Shown: positions 1-12,099 of the stretch, in pieces
Position numbering within the stretch: the first letter of the stretch is position 1
Layout: each line of letters starts with the position of its first letter
Assembly (NCBI GenBank): GCA_034509735.1
Contig: JACGWO010000001.1
Coordinates: forward strand, 11,486,854-11,550,853
Reading direction: 5' to 3'
From: Sesamum alatum
Lineage: Eukaryota; Streptophyta; Magnoliopsida; Lamiales; Pedaliaceae
DNA length: 64,000 nt
Translations under genes and position numbers: made by a program
Notes under the pieces: generated by a model
Seen by the model: the letters and a program-made list of their open reading frames with translations, nothing else
What the model was told of the DNA's origin: nothing
Databases searched by the model: none

Positions 1-1103
1 TGTTGAATGCAGTAGAAGATGAAATATAATTTGCAATATAAATTCCTATCCAGTAACCGTGTAGTCAAGCTGTTGGAGAATTGCGTAAAGAATTGTGCTT
101 GCTTGTGAGATATCATATCTATGTACAACAATAGAAGAACAATATTTTGGACTTAAAACTCAAATTTTTTCTATAAAAGCCATTAATTTTTGGTATTTAC
201 GAAATGGAGTTGGTGTCAAGAATGTTGCAAATGCCAATTATAGCGATATTTATTACTTTCTTCCTTTTTTCCCCATTTTTCCGTTTCTTCCATATTTTCC
301 ATGTTATTTAATCTTATCTTAACTTTGTTACATAATCTAACCAATTTCCAGCTGCCCGGAGAAATATTGAGATACTTTTTCTTCTATAGCATTAAATAAT
401 ATTTTGTCCTTCAATTCCTTATACGGTTCTTAATTCATCGCCTAGATACTAGCTAGAAAGACGGAAAATCCGATCCCAGATCAGATTTTAATTAAATTAA
501 AATCAATTACGTAACAAATGCAATATATTTATGGTAGTATAATCTATGTATAGTTAAGAAATGCGGCTCTAAAGAAAGTCTCTCTATAAAGAGAACAAAA
601 GTCCCTAGGTAGATAGTTGGATTGGAAGTACATTTATAGCAAAGTTATATCTATTGCCATCCCTATTGGCTTTTATTGCGTGATGGGGGCTATATTGACG
701 TGAGGGAAAAGGAGTTGCCTTTACTGATGGAAGTTTCAAATTCAGAGTATGCATATGGCCAAATTTCCATTTGAAAGAAGCAAAGGCATAATTACATTTA
801 CAACATCTACTCTACAACCTATTTACACAAATTACAACTATCTTTTGCTTAATTATATAACCACTCTTGACAATCAAAAAGCAGTAGTAGTTTGTGTATT
901 ATGTTGACATTTCTGAGAGTATATGTGTAATTTTTCAAAAAAAGAGTGGTTTGTGTAAATGATGTAGATGTTTTTGATGGGTGTGTGTAATTTTTCAAAA
1001 AGTATGGGTATAGGTGGCTTGTGTACAGAGACTATAGATCAGGGACGTGGATGTAAATTATCCCTATTTTTAAACATATAAAGGGCCACAAAAGAATGCT
1101 CCA
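1..1103. other. Upstream intergenic DNA with a candidate inverted-repeat element
   Basis: No convincing gene is visible here. The first 780 bases are AT-rich without long coding frames. Positions about 785-1064 look like an old miniature inverted-repeat element. The left end reads GGCATAATTACATTTAC and the complement of the right end reads GGGATAATTTACATCCAC. Two internal blocks contain the phrase gtgtaatttttcaaaaa. I could not find a target-site duplication, so the element call is tentative. It sits directly upstream of the carboxylesterase start, so it may form part of that promoter. Confidence 0.4.
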
Positions 1104-2180
1104 ATGCCCCAAGACAACAGAAAATATAACAGAATGTCTGGTAAGAAGAGCTTCCCATACTTGTTACTCATTCTCCACTTCCTTACAACAACAGTTGCTA
1201 CGAATTCCTCAGCCATATTGTATGACGTCTATCCCTACATAAGAGTATACAAAGATGGTAGAGTTGAAAGACTGTTGGGAACAGAGGTTGTGCCTGCATC
1301 AGTCGATCCAACGACCGGGGTTCGTTCCAAAGACGTGGTGATCACTGCTCCAGAACTACTTCATATCTCAGCTAGACTCTACCTCCCTAAGAATTCGACT
1401 TCAACACATAAACTACCACTTCTAGTCTACTTTCATGGTGGTGCATTCTTCACAGAATCCGCCTTCTCTCCCACGTACCACAATCACCTGAACTCAATTG
1501 TTTCAAAAGCTAATGTTGTCGCGGTGTCCGTTAATTACAGATTAGCCCCTGAACACCCTCTTCCTATTGGCTATCAGGACTCTTGGCATGCACTAAAATG
1601 GGTTCTCTCTCACTCCAAAGGTAATGGAGACGAGACATGGCTCAAGAACTACGTTGATTTCATGCGTGTTTACTTAGGTGGAGACAGTGCCGGTGCTAAC
1701 ATTGCACACAACATGGCCATCCGAGCCGGGTTGGATCATGAAATGGATAGGACTTCAATAAATGGTATGTTCTTGAATTGCCCACATTTCTGGGGGAAGA
1801 AACGTATTGGGAATGAAGCTAGTGACCCCAAAAGGGAAGCACTGATGGAGAGTATTTGGATCCATGCATACCCGAATTCCACGGGGTTTGACGACCCGTT
1901 ACTGAATCCGGCCATGGATCCGAATCTGTCGAAGCTAGGGTGCAGAAGGGTGTTGGTTTATGTTGCTGAAAAGGATATATTGAGGGATAGGGGATGGTAT
2001 TATGAGAAGGCATTGAGAAAGAGTAAGTGGGATGGAGTTGTGAAGGTTGTGGAGATGAAGGGGGAGGATCATGACTTCAGTATAGTTTCCCCAAACAGCA
2101 CAAAAGCTAAGATAGTGTTAAGACAGTTGGGTTCCTTTCTGAATCGAGGCAAAGGGTCCATGGTTTTGCCGGGCAATTAG
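1104..2180 (+). CDS. Carboxylesterase (plant CXE class, alpha/beta hydrolase 3 fold)
   Basis: Intronless frame of 358 codons, similar to plant carboxylesterases and 2-hydroxyisoflavanone dehydratase-like proteins, which hydrolyse short esters on small metabolites. The oxyanion-hole motif HGGAFF lies at residues 111-116, with Ala where HGGGF is common. The nucleophile is Ser195 in GDSAGAN, and the likely acid and base are Asp291 (AEKDILRDR) and His323 (GEDHDF). Having Ser at the nucleophile favours an esterase over a dehydratase that uses Thr. A second ATG at 1134 gives 348 residues and exposes a hydrophobic stretch (SFPYLLLILHFLTTTVA) that resembles a signal peptide. Most family members lack this and are cytosolic, so secretion is an inference. 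The catalytic core is complete and there is no frameshift. The substrate cannot be read from sequence. Confidence 0.9.
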   Translation: MPQDNRKYNRMSGKKSFPYLLLILHFLTTTVATNSSAILYDVYPYIRVYKDGRVERLLGTEVVPASVDPTTGVRSKDVVITAPELLHISARLYLPKNSTSTHKLPLLVYFHGGAFFTESAFSPTYHNHLNSIVSKANVVAVSVNYRLAPEHPLPIGYQDSWHALKWVLSHSKGNGDETWLKNYVDFMRVYLGGDSAGANIAHNMAIRAGLDHEMDRTSINGMFLNCPHFWGKKRIGNEASDPKREALMESIWIHAYPNSTGFDDPLLNPAMDPNLSKLGCRRVLVYVAEKDILRDRGWYYEKALRKSKWDGVVKVVEMKGEDHDFSIVSPNSTKAKIVLRQLGSFLNRGKGSMVLPGN

Positions 2181-2198
2181 CTGCAGCGGCCGCAAGTG

Positions 2199-2210
2199 AA
2201 TAATAATAAT

Positions 2211-2247
<37 letters not shown>
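2199..2247. repeat. (AAT)n microsatellite after the carboxylesterase
   Basis: About 16 AAT/TAA units with one interruption start roughly 20 bases after the stop codon, probably inside the 3' untranslated region. The following 2248-3047 stretch is AT-rich and shows no gene. It contains the 3' flank of the B3 gene on the other strand. Confidence 0.9.
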
Positions 2248-3047
2248 TCCAAAAAGATAGAATAATTCTGTAAATTTCATATTTACTCAATGCAGCCTTA
2301 GTTTTCTTTGATGTTTTTCTCCTTATTTTGCTTCTCTGGAGTTTGTACTAACGTACTTTTGTTTGTCTAGTAACTTTAAACACTACTAATAGAGCAAAAC
2401 GAAAGCAATTTGTGAGGGATATTTGATGGCTAATTGTGTACAATTCGGTTCAAGTTTGAGATAGAAATTGGTTGAAACCTGCAAATTTCAATCCCAACTA
2501 TCCTATCTCATACTCAAATTTTGAGGGAGATTTTGGTAGTTTGAAGGCGGAGAGAGGGGTAAAGTAAGTAATTTGCCCTAATTCCACATACAAATTGCTC
2601 CAATTGACCTTTTTTTGCTGTTCTCTTTTATAGAGCAATTCAGCTTAGATCTGTGTTAATGTTTTGCAGACATATTTAAAATGTCTATATATATTGTAAG
2701 AACATATCTGATAATCAAGCTATGCACATTAAAGACCAGTATAAAATCAACAATCAACAATTTTATAAATACAAGTATATCATAAGAATATAGTAATCCT
2801 TACAAAATTTAAATTCGAAATCCATGATAATCACAATCATTTATATATCGTGGACACCACATAGATTCCACCTTGGGTAATTATTAATTATCGGGAAACC
2901 CAAACTTTTAGGACTTCCTAAAAATCACAACATATAACAACTCACAGCCACTCTCCTCCCAATATCTACATTTTGAACAAAAATGCTCATTCACAAAAGG
3001 AGAAATAGGGTGGAGACTATACACCAAAAGAAAGAGATACAAAACCT

Positions 3048-5532
3048 TCAGTTATTTGCACTAAATTCTTTAGCATTTATCCTGAGAACCTCGGTCTCAG
3101 CAAAGAATCTCTCATGTAGCATCTTTTAATTCTTGCATCTTTATGTTGAGAACACTCTTTTTATCTCCAAAATCTTGTTCTAATTCTTCTTGTCCGCAAC
3201 AAGTATTTCTGGAATCAAGAACAAGGGAAACAGGCTGGTCCAAAATCAATGCCCTCGGATTTGTGTTGCGTTCATGATGTCGATTTTATGGTTTTATTTT
3301 CAATGTGACAACTTAGATGGGAAGCTTTTTAGTTTCATAAGGAGGATTATAGTCAATAATTACACTAACCCAAAAACGGTCGTTGTAATTAAGCCTATAG
3401 CACATATGGTAGTTCCCAGAAAGAGAAAGTAAGCAAATAATGGTTAAGCAAGCCGCAGAAAAGCATTGATTAAGAAGTATAGTAGAGTCCGCACCTTCTA
3501 AAGCAGACAATATTTTTGCTGATATTCCAAGAATCATTCATTACTGGCCTACTCTTGAGACTTTGTTCAAACTTCTTGAAATTTGAACATAACATCTCTT
3601 GTGAAGGAGGTCTTAAAAGCTTTTCTGGAACCTGCAGGGAAGTCCTACCCTTCTCCTTTACGTGCTCTGCTTCATTTAAGCAAGCAAATGGAAGTGAAGA
3701 TATAAATAAATTCTACTACTGGAAATGAAGAAAATAAGAACTAGCTGACCATGGTTCACTACATCTGCACAAGCTTGTAAGTGCAGAAGGCTGAGAGCTG
3801 CGTCCACTGCACTAAAATGGTTTGCTCTCACTATATAAACCTAATCAAGCAAGAAGGTAGAATTTGAAGTTGTCTAGAATAAAATAATTTGCTATGTAAG
3901 GTGACTAGGACAAGAAAAGTTTCCCCAACTTAATGCTATCAATCAAAAAGAAGAAAACCACTGGAAGACTCCCAAGACTTAGAGGAAACCAAAAAGTTCT
4001 TCTGTATCAATGCTAAGTTAGTAATGCCCACCGCCTAGAAGATCAAGAGCATCAACAAAATTTATTTATTCTTGAGACCTCACATTTGGATTTCTTCTAT
4101 GGGCTCAAGCGCACATTATTGATTTTTGCTTCATGTTACCATGCTAAACTAGCATTTAGCTTTGATATGTTTTCTCTTTGTATCTAATCTTGTATTGTGA
4201 CTTACTTGGTTTAAGTCTTTTTACCTTATCTAGGTTTGACTTGTCCATATCAAAAAGAAAATTTTCATAAAGTTCAATGCATTACCTTCATTTTGCATAC
4301 TCCTACAAGATGAAAAACCAATATGTCACCCTCTTCTAAATTATGTGAAATTGAAAATCCCCGCCATCCAGCACTCAGCCCCCTCCTCTCAGGCAGGTAT
4401 TTTGTGTAGTATTCTTTATTGCTCTCATCCACTAAAGTAATCTTTATATCACAACTTGGCAAATGCAACTTGCAGAATAACCTCGGAAGTGACTGCCAAA
4501 AGAAAATTTAGCACAAAATATAATCAAACTTGCCCAACTTCAAGTAACAACTTGAACTTGGAACAGTATTCACTCGTACCAGCCAGAAGCCTCCTCTGAC
4601 ATTAGATCGAATCATTGGTTTCACAAAGCTGGGAAACTGTGTACCAAGATTTGCCTGAATCTCTTCTGCCCGCTTCATAACAGATGATGTAATCTCAACT
4701 TGGAAATGAAGATTATTCTTTATTGCCCTTTTCCGTCTGCAGCTTCAGCAGTATAACAGAAGCACACGTGCTAGGAAATAAATAAATCTTGGCCATTCAA
4801 TTGATGACTAAACAGAAGTACACAGTTTGATGCTAACCTTCTTGCTTCACTGGCCATATCATGACTGTCCTGTTTAGCACAAAGTATGTAGTTCATTTTC
4901 AAGTAAAGAAAAATTGTACAGCATAACTCAAATTACAATACACTGAAAAAAAGATCCTAGCCCTCTAAAGTTTTAACATCTTTACACGAAAAAAGTTGAG
5001 TTTAAAACTGATATATTAAAGGAAAAACATTGCCTCAGTCACATGTTGGCAATGCCAAACATAACCATCAAACAAAATTGCCATGACGGCAAAGAAATTT
5101 GCTTAAATAAACTTCTAATATTGAAGGAAAATGAATGCACAACGTCCCCAATCATGCACCCAGGCGAATTCCTCCAGAAAGAGAACAATCTTATACAAGA
5201 TTTGAGAACTTTGCTGCGACTTCATACATATAATGTCTTCTAGTATGATAGCATTCTCATCCAAAGAAAAAGTATCTTCTCACTGTCTATATCATCATCT
5301 TATAATGGTATATGTATGCCTTAATACTGAGGGAATAGAGAAAGAAACAGAGAGAAAAAGAATCTCTCATACACCTCAAAGAGCAACAAAGCCTAGTTGC
5401 AACCCTCTAATCCACATATCATAAAAGCAAACAAAGCACGTACAAAATCTTACTCGCTTACGCGTATGCGTTTCTTTGATTCCCATGAATTCTTTCATAA
5501 TCATAAATGAGTTCTTCCTCTTTCTCTGCCAT
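3048..5532 (-). CDS. B3 domain-containing protein, copy A (C-terminal part degenerate)
   Basis: Plant B3 transcription-factor family, the small At3g19184/At5g42700-like type, presumably nuclear and DNA-binding. Readable exons are 5462-5532 (candidate first exon, starting MAEKEEELIYDYERIHG), 4838-4869 (32 bp), 4580-4736, 4286-4492 (207 bp) and 3750-3840 (91 bp). The B3 core shows FPSFVKPMIRSNVRGGFWL, then LPRLFCKLHLPS, RRGLSAGWRGFSISHNLEEGD and VYIVRANHFSAVDAALSLL. Splice sites and phases agree across these exons. A further coding stretch at about 3545-3669 and a coiled-coil-like tail at about 3048-3265 follow (QEELEQDFGDKKSV, then ETEVLRINAKEFSANN). The two halves of the tail are in different frames, implying a one-base slip near 3095. 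An exon between 4869 and 5462 is expected but was not found. Gene B and gene C share the same exon pattern. Confidence 0.72.
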
Positions 5533-5969
5533 ATAGATAAATGATTGTTGAAAACCACAGCATAACATCAGCACACATAATTAAAAAACAAAAAACAAAA
5601 GATGAGAAAAACACGAGATCAGTCAAAAAGAAAAAAAACCTTTTGGAATGGAACATTGGAGTTACGATCAGGAACATATGCAATCAAACAATCTTTACGT
5701 TCTTCGTCCATGAATAACGATGGGATTCTTCCAAATTTGGGGATTTCAAAGAGGCGGATCTGCTCGTAAGAAATTGCCGCGCAAAATAACCTGAGGGTGC
5801 TTTCAATGAGGAAACCATTGGAAGCGGGAGCGGGAGAGGTACAAGATTAACCGCCTGTGCGTATCTGCTGACCGTTTGATTCAAAGTTGCTAATTTGGAT
5901 ATTATTTCAACAGACCCGATTATTTTTGCAACTCTGATCACATAACTCCCCACTGCACAATTTAGAATA

Positions 5970-6374
5970 TGGATAAATTACATCCACCTTGAAGTTTGTC
6001 ATAATTACAAATACACTTTCATTGTTTGAAAAATTACAAATACCCCATTGAGGTTTGTAATTTTTAACTAAAGGCCTAAAATTGATCATTTTATCCTTGA
6101 ATCTTTTATTAAAAATGTAGAAAAATCGGCCAAGGCAAATTACATTATTGCTCCTCCGTATAAAAAACTTAAGAAACCTCTACCTGCACATTGTAGTCCA
6201 AGAATTAAATAAAAAATAATTTAGTGCATAATGGCATTTTGGTCAGTTCAACCATAAAAATGAATTATTTGTTAGACGGTTACAAACCTCAGGGAAATAT
6301 TTGTAATTTTTCAAACAATAAAAAAAGTATTTATAATTATACCAAATCTCAGAAAAGGTAGATATAATTTACCC
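5970..6374. mobile_element. Mutator-like miniature element, family 1, copy 1
   Basis: A roughly 405 bp inverted-repeat element. The left end reads GGATAAATTACATCCACC and the complement of the right end reads GGGTAAATTATATCTACC. It is flanked by the 9-base duplication tttagaata at 5961-5969 and 6375-6383. A 9 bp target duplication is typical of Mutator-like elements. It carries no coding capacity and lies in the upstream flank of B3 copy A. Confidence 0.85.
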
Positions 6375-6383
6375 TTTAGAATA

Positions 6384-7375
6384 ATAACATTATCCCCTTC
6401 CTTTCAGAATCATACTTTAAAACTAATTAAATGATTATTTATTTATTGTGATTATTTAACGAAAAACAGAATTATATAGAATTTTATGATTACTGATGGT
6501 GAGCTAAAAGAGAGGGCTAAAATACTATGAAAGATGGGACATAACGGATGAAATTAAAAAAATAAAAAATAAAAAACAAAATCGAAGATTTTTTTTTAAA
6601 ATCAAAGTCATAGTTATATAAAATGTCTGACTGTTAGGAAATTTCGTATAATTTGAACACTTGCACAATTCATCAAATTGAAGAATTTTAAATAATAAAA
6701 AAATAAAGAAATCATTAATGATTATTTTAACTTGTTATTATAGAGGGAAAAAATAACCATCTTCAAGTATTGAAAGCAACTGTATTCCGTGGACAAGAGG
6801 ATAGTACAACATAACGAGGAAAAGGTTCTGGGCAGAAGTAACATCCAACCACCCAAACAAAAGGTCATAAACTTTCATAATCACTTATTAGCAAAGCATT
6901 TTACAGCTGTTGGATTATATAATCTCACATACACAAATCGGCCAGTATCATATACAACATTTTAAGCAAACAGAATAGGGGGTTAATTTTCGACCTGTTC
7001 ATATTATTCGTCAAACTCATCCCGTTATCAGCACAAACTGAGATCAGGGAGAGGTAGTGAGTGATTTCGTAATCACAGGTTAGGAGGTGCTTAATGTACA
7101 GTGTTACCTTTACATATGCTACTCTGTGTGCCTCATCTCGATCTGCTTTAAGTACCATACGCTTTGTGGGATCAGCGCAAGAGTTGCAGTAAACTATGTC
7201 ATCTGCAACTCCATGGAAATCATGTGGCATGTAGTTCGAGGCCATTATCCTCGACCGCTCTCAGGATTTCAGTAGACAGATTTCCAACTCAGTTTTGTCC
7301 AGATTTACTAGTGTAAATTTACATGCTACTTAAATCCAAGAATCTGAAAGTGCGCGTCAGATACCTCAAGAACTC
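6384..7375. other. Spacer and probable 3' region of the DUF829 gene
   Basis: AT-rich DNA. A 106-codon minus-strand frame lies at 6925-7245, downstream of the DUF829 stop on the same strand. It matches no family I recognise and has no clear splice context, so I treat it as probable 3' untranslated sequence. No other gene is seen. Confidence 0.5.
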
Positions 7376-10300
7376 TCATAATCTTGATCTATGTTTAAAG
7401 CCACCAAAAGGGGACCTCCTACGCACAGAAGCAAATGGCTCTCCATTCAAGGAACCTGAGAATTTAATATCCCAACCTTCGACGTTCTTTGGAACACATA
7501 CATCAAAAAGTATTTGGCCAAGAACACTATTTGCGCTCATACAGGGGCTTGCACGATGGGGTGACCTCTCTTTGCGGTCCTCTGGTACAGACCCAAACTC
7601 TTTTCTGTCTTGATACTCTGATGAACTTGGCAGGAAGAAGTGGTCATTTGGCCCAACTGCAACTCTTCTGAAGCTTTGATTTGAGTGGACTGCTGCATTC
7701 TGGAGGTCACATATCAGTTCAGATATTTCGTCATGCATATCATCCATGCCGGATTTTTTCTCTAGTTTCTGAATTTTCTCAGAGAAAATCGAAACTGCCT
7801 GCTCAAGCAACTCAGTTATAGCAGTCATATACTGTACTGATTGATGTTTGTAATGACCTGTTGCAGGCACACAAAATGAGTGTGTTTTGAATCCATGACA
7901 AACTTAAAAGAGAAAAGTAACTTGCGGGGTGTGAGGAACAACATAGACTACTAAGCAATTAGTAGGAGGAGAAAGAGGTCATGCTTCAATCATTAATAGT
8001 GATGGCAATTCCCAAATCATACATAGTAAGTGATCAGCATGTTGGAAGATGTTTCTTGGGTCCAACCTCATAATAACTAGTTTCCCAATCAATGCAGGCA
8101 ATAGAATTGTATAGCGTGAAGTGAATATTAAGGGATGCACTATTAGCAGAGGGAAGGAAAAAGAACAGTAACAGCTCAAGAGACTTATCTATTGCCAACT
8201 GTGTTCTTGGTGAAAGTGACTAGCCTGGAAAAACTTAGAGCAGTCAATTACAAAATGGGTACTATCAGTTCAAGCTAAAACTGAAGCAAATATTACTGGA
8301 TTGGAAGGATCAGAAGGAACCTGAAACATCTTTAGACCATTTTAAAGCAGAACAAATTGGAAGGATGGAAAGGCCATGTGAGATTTCAAAAAGAAGAATG
8401 ACCTTTACTATAGGCATTCGCCAATCTGCTCGGCAACCTACTCCATTCACATGCTACTTCTTGGCTTCAATCAACAATATTGTTATTCTTTTCTTTCTAA
8501 TTTAGGTCTAACTTAACCATTGGGATACCATCATCATAATGCGTTTATTTCTTTTCCTGAGGCATATATATCTAATATATGTCTAGAAGCAAATAGTGTA
8601 GTGTTTTAGTTTACAGTCCCTTCATATAATCAGCAACATCAAGATAATGGCTGAAAAAAAAAAGCCAGCCAAGCAGTTTAATGGCATTAGGCTTGGCTCA
8701 CAATATCCCAACTACAGTTTATGATTTTCAACACTTCTTAGATAATCTAAGTTGGTTTCATCCTCTTTCTCGGTCACAAAGACAACTCTTCTCCTATAAA
8801 AAAACCTACTATACCTCCACAAGGAAAGATGCGAATATAAGGAGAAAAGGGGAAACAGGGTGAACTCAAGACTAACCTAGATGGGCAGTGGTATTCCACT
8901 TCACAACTTTGACATTACCCCCCAATTCCTGTATACGCTGGGCAAAGTTACAGAGTGTTGAAACGGGAGCAACATCATCGTTTTCTGAGCATAAAATGAG
9001 AAAGGGGGCACGCAAACCCTACACATAACAGAGAAAAGGAATAAGAGGGTCAAAACGACAACAGAGAGGTCTAATATAACTTGCAAAACCACAGACCATT
9101 TAAAGAAACAAAAGAGAAGACAATATAATTTGCATAACCACAGACCAGTTTGAAACTTACGACTGAGGAATAAAGAGTTCGCCAGTAATCTGCACGTTGG
9201 GATCCAAACCTAGTGATAAATAAAGCATCCAAGCTTGACGTAACACCTTTTGCAAATAATGATACTAGCTTAGCTGAACCAGGCACTTTGAGGATGGAGG
9301 GATGTAAAGCAAATCGGGCACCCAAGTCGGTAGTAAATTCTACAGGATCAGAATCATAGATCTGGCCTGAGATGCAGCTCGCAACCAATCTACTGTCCTC
9401 CTTCAGGTAACAACAAAGAAGTCATGAATAAGGTTTGCTTATTCACCACAAACAATTGATTATTTGAAGTCCAAGGACAAAATCTACCAGACTGAGCTCC
9501 ACTTCGGAACATCCTTCAATAATCTGCATCAAGAGGTTAAGTAACTCAATTAACATACCAGTGCAAGGCTTCATTGGAACAAATGCATGACAACCACAAA
9601 CAAATGATTTCTAGGAATGTAAAACACGGAAAAGTACCAACATATAACCTAGTAGAATCTTAATGTGCATCATCACGGCAAACTCATTGCATGTATATAC
9701 CTGGAGAACCTTATACATACAAGCTTTACAACCCCCGGAAAAGGCTGCAAGAACTACAGGAGATGGTCCACATCTAAGTTCCTGCATATGCAAAAATAGA
9801 TAACACAGAATAAGCAGCTAAAGAACAACGACACTAGCAACAGAATACCGATGAGCCAAATGTATGCAAGTAACCAGAAAGGTTACAAATTGTTTATGCA
9901 TGATATTATAATGCATATGCTGGTATAGTGAGGTCAATATCACCAACAGGGCTTCTCATTGGATCATAATGGAGAAGCCAACAGAGCTTCGCAAAACCCG
10001 AAAATAAGGGATATAAGATCTGCTTTGGATTATTCACATTTCTTGAAGCAGCCAACAGTTACAATATGTCATGAAGAAAACAAAATTGCAGAAGAAACGT
10101 GATTAAAGAAATCCTCATCATCAATTTGCCAATTGTTTCGACACAACAGGCATTTGCAAATAAGACTTACCTTGACAAGCTCATTAAGGACAGAAAATGC
10201 CAGTGTTGTAGCTCTCTCTGGAATGAATCTGCAGAAAGTAACTCATCAACTATTCATACTCATCAAATGAAACATGTTCCAAAGCAAGTGCGAGTCATAA

Positions 10301-10976
10301 ATCACATAAGACAATTGCCAGTGTATGTCTGTTGATATCACCATAATTGTAGCTCTATTATTTTTTTCCACTATAACCATGCCAATTCCTTTGCAATCTG
10401 AAATAATTGCAATTTATTTCTCTATTTCCCAATCACAGCGCGGAAACTCTAATGCTCAGAACTCTGACTCTTATCCGGACCACAATAACGCAGTATGCAC
10501 TCATTTCTTCAATATCAATATAGAAACCTTGACACTTCAACTCGTCAGAAAATTGGTGACTTCTCTATAATCAAGATACACACCTTCAAGCTGCTCTCTC
10601 TTCACAGACCAACACAGACACAAAGTGCACGCAGAATAGCAGAATCCGGAAATGACTTCAACAAGCTACAATTTCAGACAGAAACTTAACTCACAGAAAT
10701 ATCTAATCCAAAACCGTAAACCACATAGCCTAAGACAACCACGATCATCAAGCAAACAAAAAAGAAAAAAACTAAAATTTCAGTACAAAGAGCGTACGGA
10801 TTGAGATAATCGGAGCGGCAAACAAGAGAATTCCATCCGAGATAAGAGTAGAGACCGATGAAATCCTTCAATTGAACATCGCTGACCGAAACCCAGGCGA
10901 AAACGACGACTATTCCCTTCGCTTTGAATTCTTCTCCACGATTCCGCACCCAATAAAATCTCCCCCCGCTGCTCAT
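7376..10976 (-). CDS. DUF829 / TMEM53-like alpha/beta hydrolase
   Basis: Complete seven-exon gene encoding 405 residues. Exons are 10798-10976, 10171-10228, 9701-9781, 9488-9523, 9161-9400, 8877-9018 and 7376-7857, all with GT-AG borders and matching phases. The family (DUF829, named after animal transmembrane protein 53) has an alpha/beta-hydrolase fold, and its substrate is unknown. The N-terminus runs MSSGGRFYWVRNRGEEF, followed by the strand GIVVVFAWVS. The likely nucleophile is Ser94 in AAFSGGCK, the acid is Asp212 or Asp213 in CSENDDVAP, and the base is His244 in TTAHLGHYK. These assignments rest on spacing within the fold. The C-terminal exon adds a Lys/Glu-rich segment and a final region ending SPFGGFKHRSRL. 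No membrane segment is obvious. No disruption was found. Confidence 0.9.
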
Positions 10977-12099
10977 CGTCGCGAGCTCAAAGTTCTTGAA
11001 CTAGTTCAACTGCAAATTTTGTAATTATTGGAGCAAAATGAGGATTTGGTTGACGCACAGTTGGATGAAGTTGAAAGGGTGAGAGAATAGGAAGATGGAG
11101 CCAGAAAATGATTGCGCGCTTGGTGGTGGATCGCCGAGTGGGATTGCATCCGTGCCAGCTCAGACGATGCGCACCAAGGCGGCGCATTTTAGGGATATTC
11201 TCTCTCACGACTATCCTGCGCCACATCCGGCGTGGGCCACCTACGGCGTCGTACTGTCCACCTCGGGTTAAGTCTTCCCACCTGTTACTGGGCTTGGGCT
11301 TTACGAAACTCAGCCCAACTTTACATATCATTAATCCGATCAAAGTGGGCTTTGCTTTTCAATTTTCTCATTGGCACAATGTTTGTGAAGCCCATCAGTT
11401 CTTCTTGTTCTTGCTAGCCATTTTCAGGCCCAATTAACGAAAATGACTCTTTCTACAACAAATTACTTGTTTGATTAACAAATGTGTGATAGGCCATATT
11501 TGAGTAATAATTAGGCCAATCCTACAAATAAATAAAATTAGATAAATAAGAAAAGGAAAGGATTAAAATATTTCAGGTTTATTACAATCGCACCCCACCT
11601 ATACCTAGACACGCACACGTTTTACAATGTATACCGGCAATTTCATCGTCAATTTAAAAATATATTATAACATACTTTATATTTTAAGAAGACTCAAAGC
11701 TACTCCTCAACTCTCCCTAAAACTCAAACCCGCGATCTATCTTCACAAGAAATAACGTGTTGCCATTATGCCACTTAACCATTCTATATTTGGAACATAC
11801 TTATTACTTTCAAAATCAGCTATAGTTATTGATGGGAGCAAAAAATGTGATTCTCGGTCCAATTATGGTGCAAAATAATAAAGTGAAATGTTAAGAATTA
11901 AGAAAGTAAAAATGAATGAATTAAGAGTGTTATTTCTCGTTATTTGTGCGTATAAATGAGAGATTGATATTGAAACCAAACTCTAAATATGAATTACAAG
12001 TCCTTCAAGCTAAAGTGGTAGAATAAAGATGAAAATTGTTGAATATATGTTTGAGTTGTGGTATCAAGGTACAAGTTGTCATAGGAGAGTAAAAACTTG
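10977..12099. other. Intergenic DNA
   Basis: The first 300 bases are the more GC-rich promoter side of the DUF829 gene. Short frames on both strands here (about 10987-11437) resemble no family and overlap each other, so none is called. Beyond 11450 the DNA is AT-rich with nothing recognisable. Confidence 0.5.

Noticed and set aside
4052..4078. Alternative last exon of B3 copy A (VSRINKFC then stop)
   Set aside because: It fits a splice acceptor, but the real continuation is the 91 bp exon at 3750-3840, which matches the paralogs in length, phase and sequence (VYIVRANHF).
6925..7245. 106-codon minus-strand frame after the DUF829 stop
   Set aside because: Same strand and within the likely 3' untranslated region. 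The DUF829 protein is already complete, and I recognise no family.
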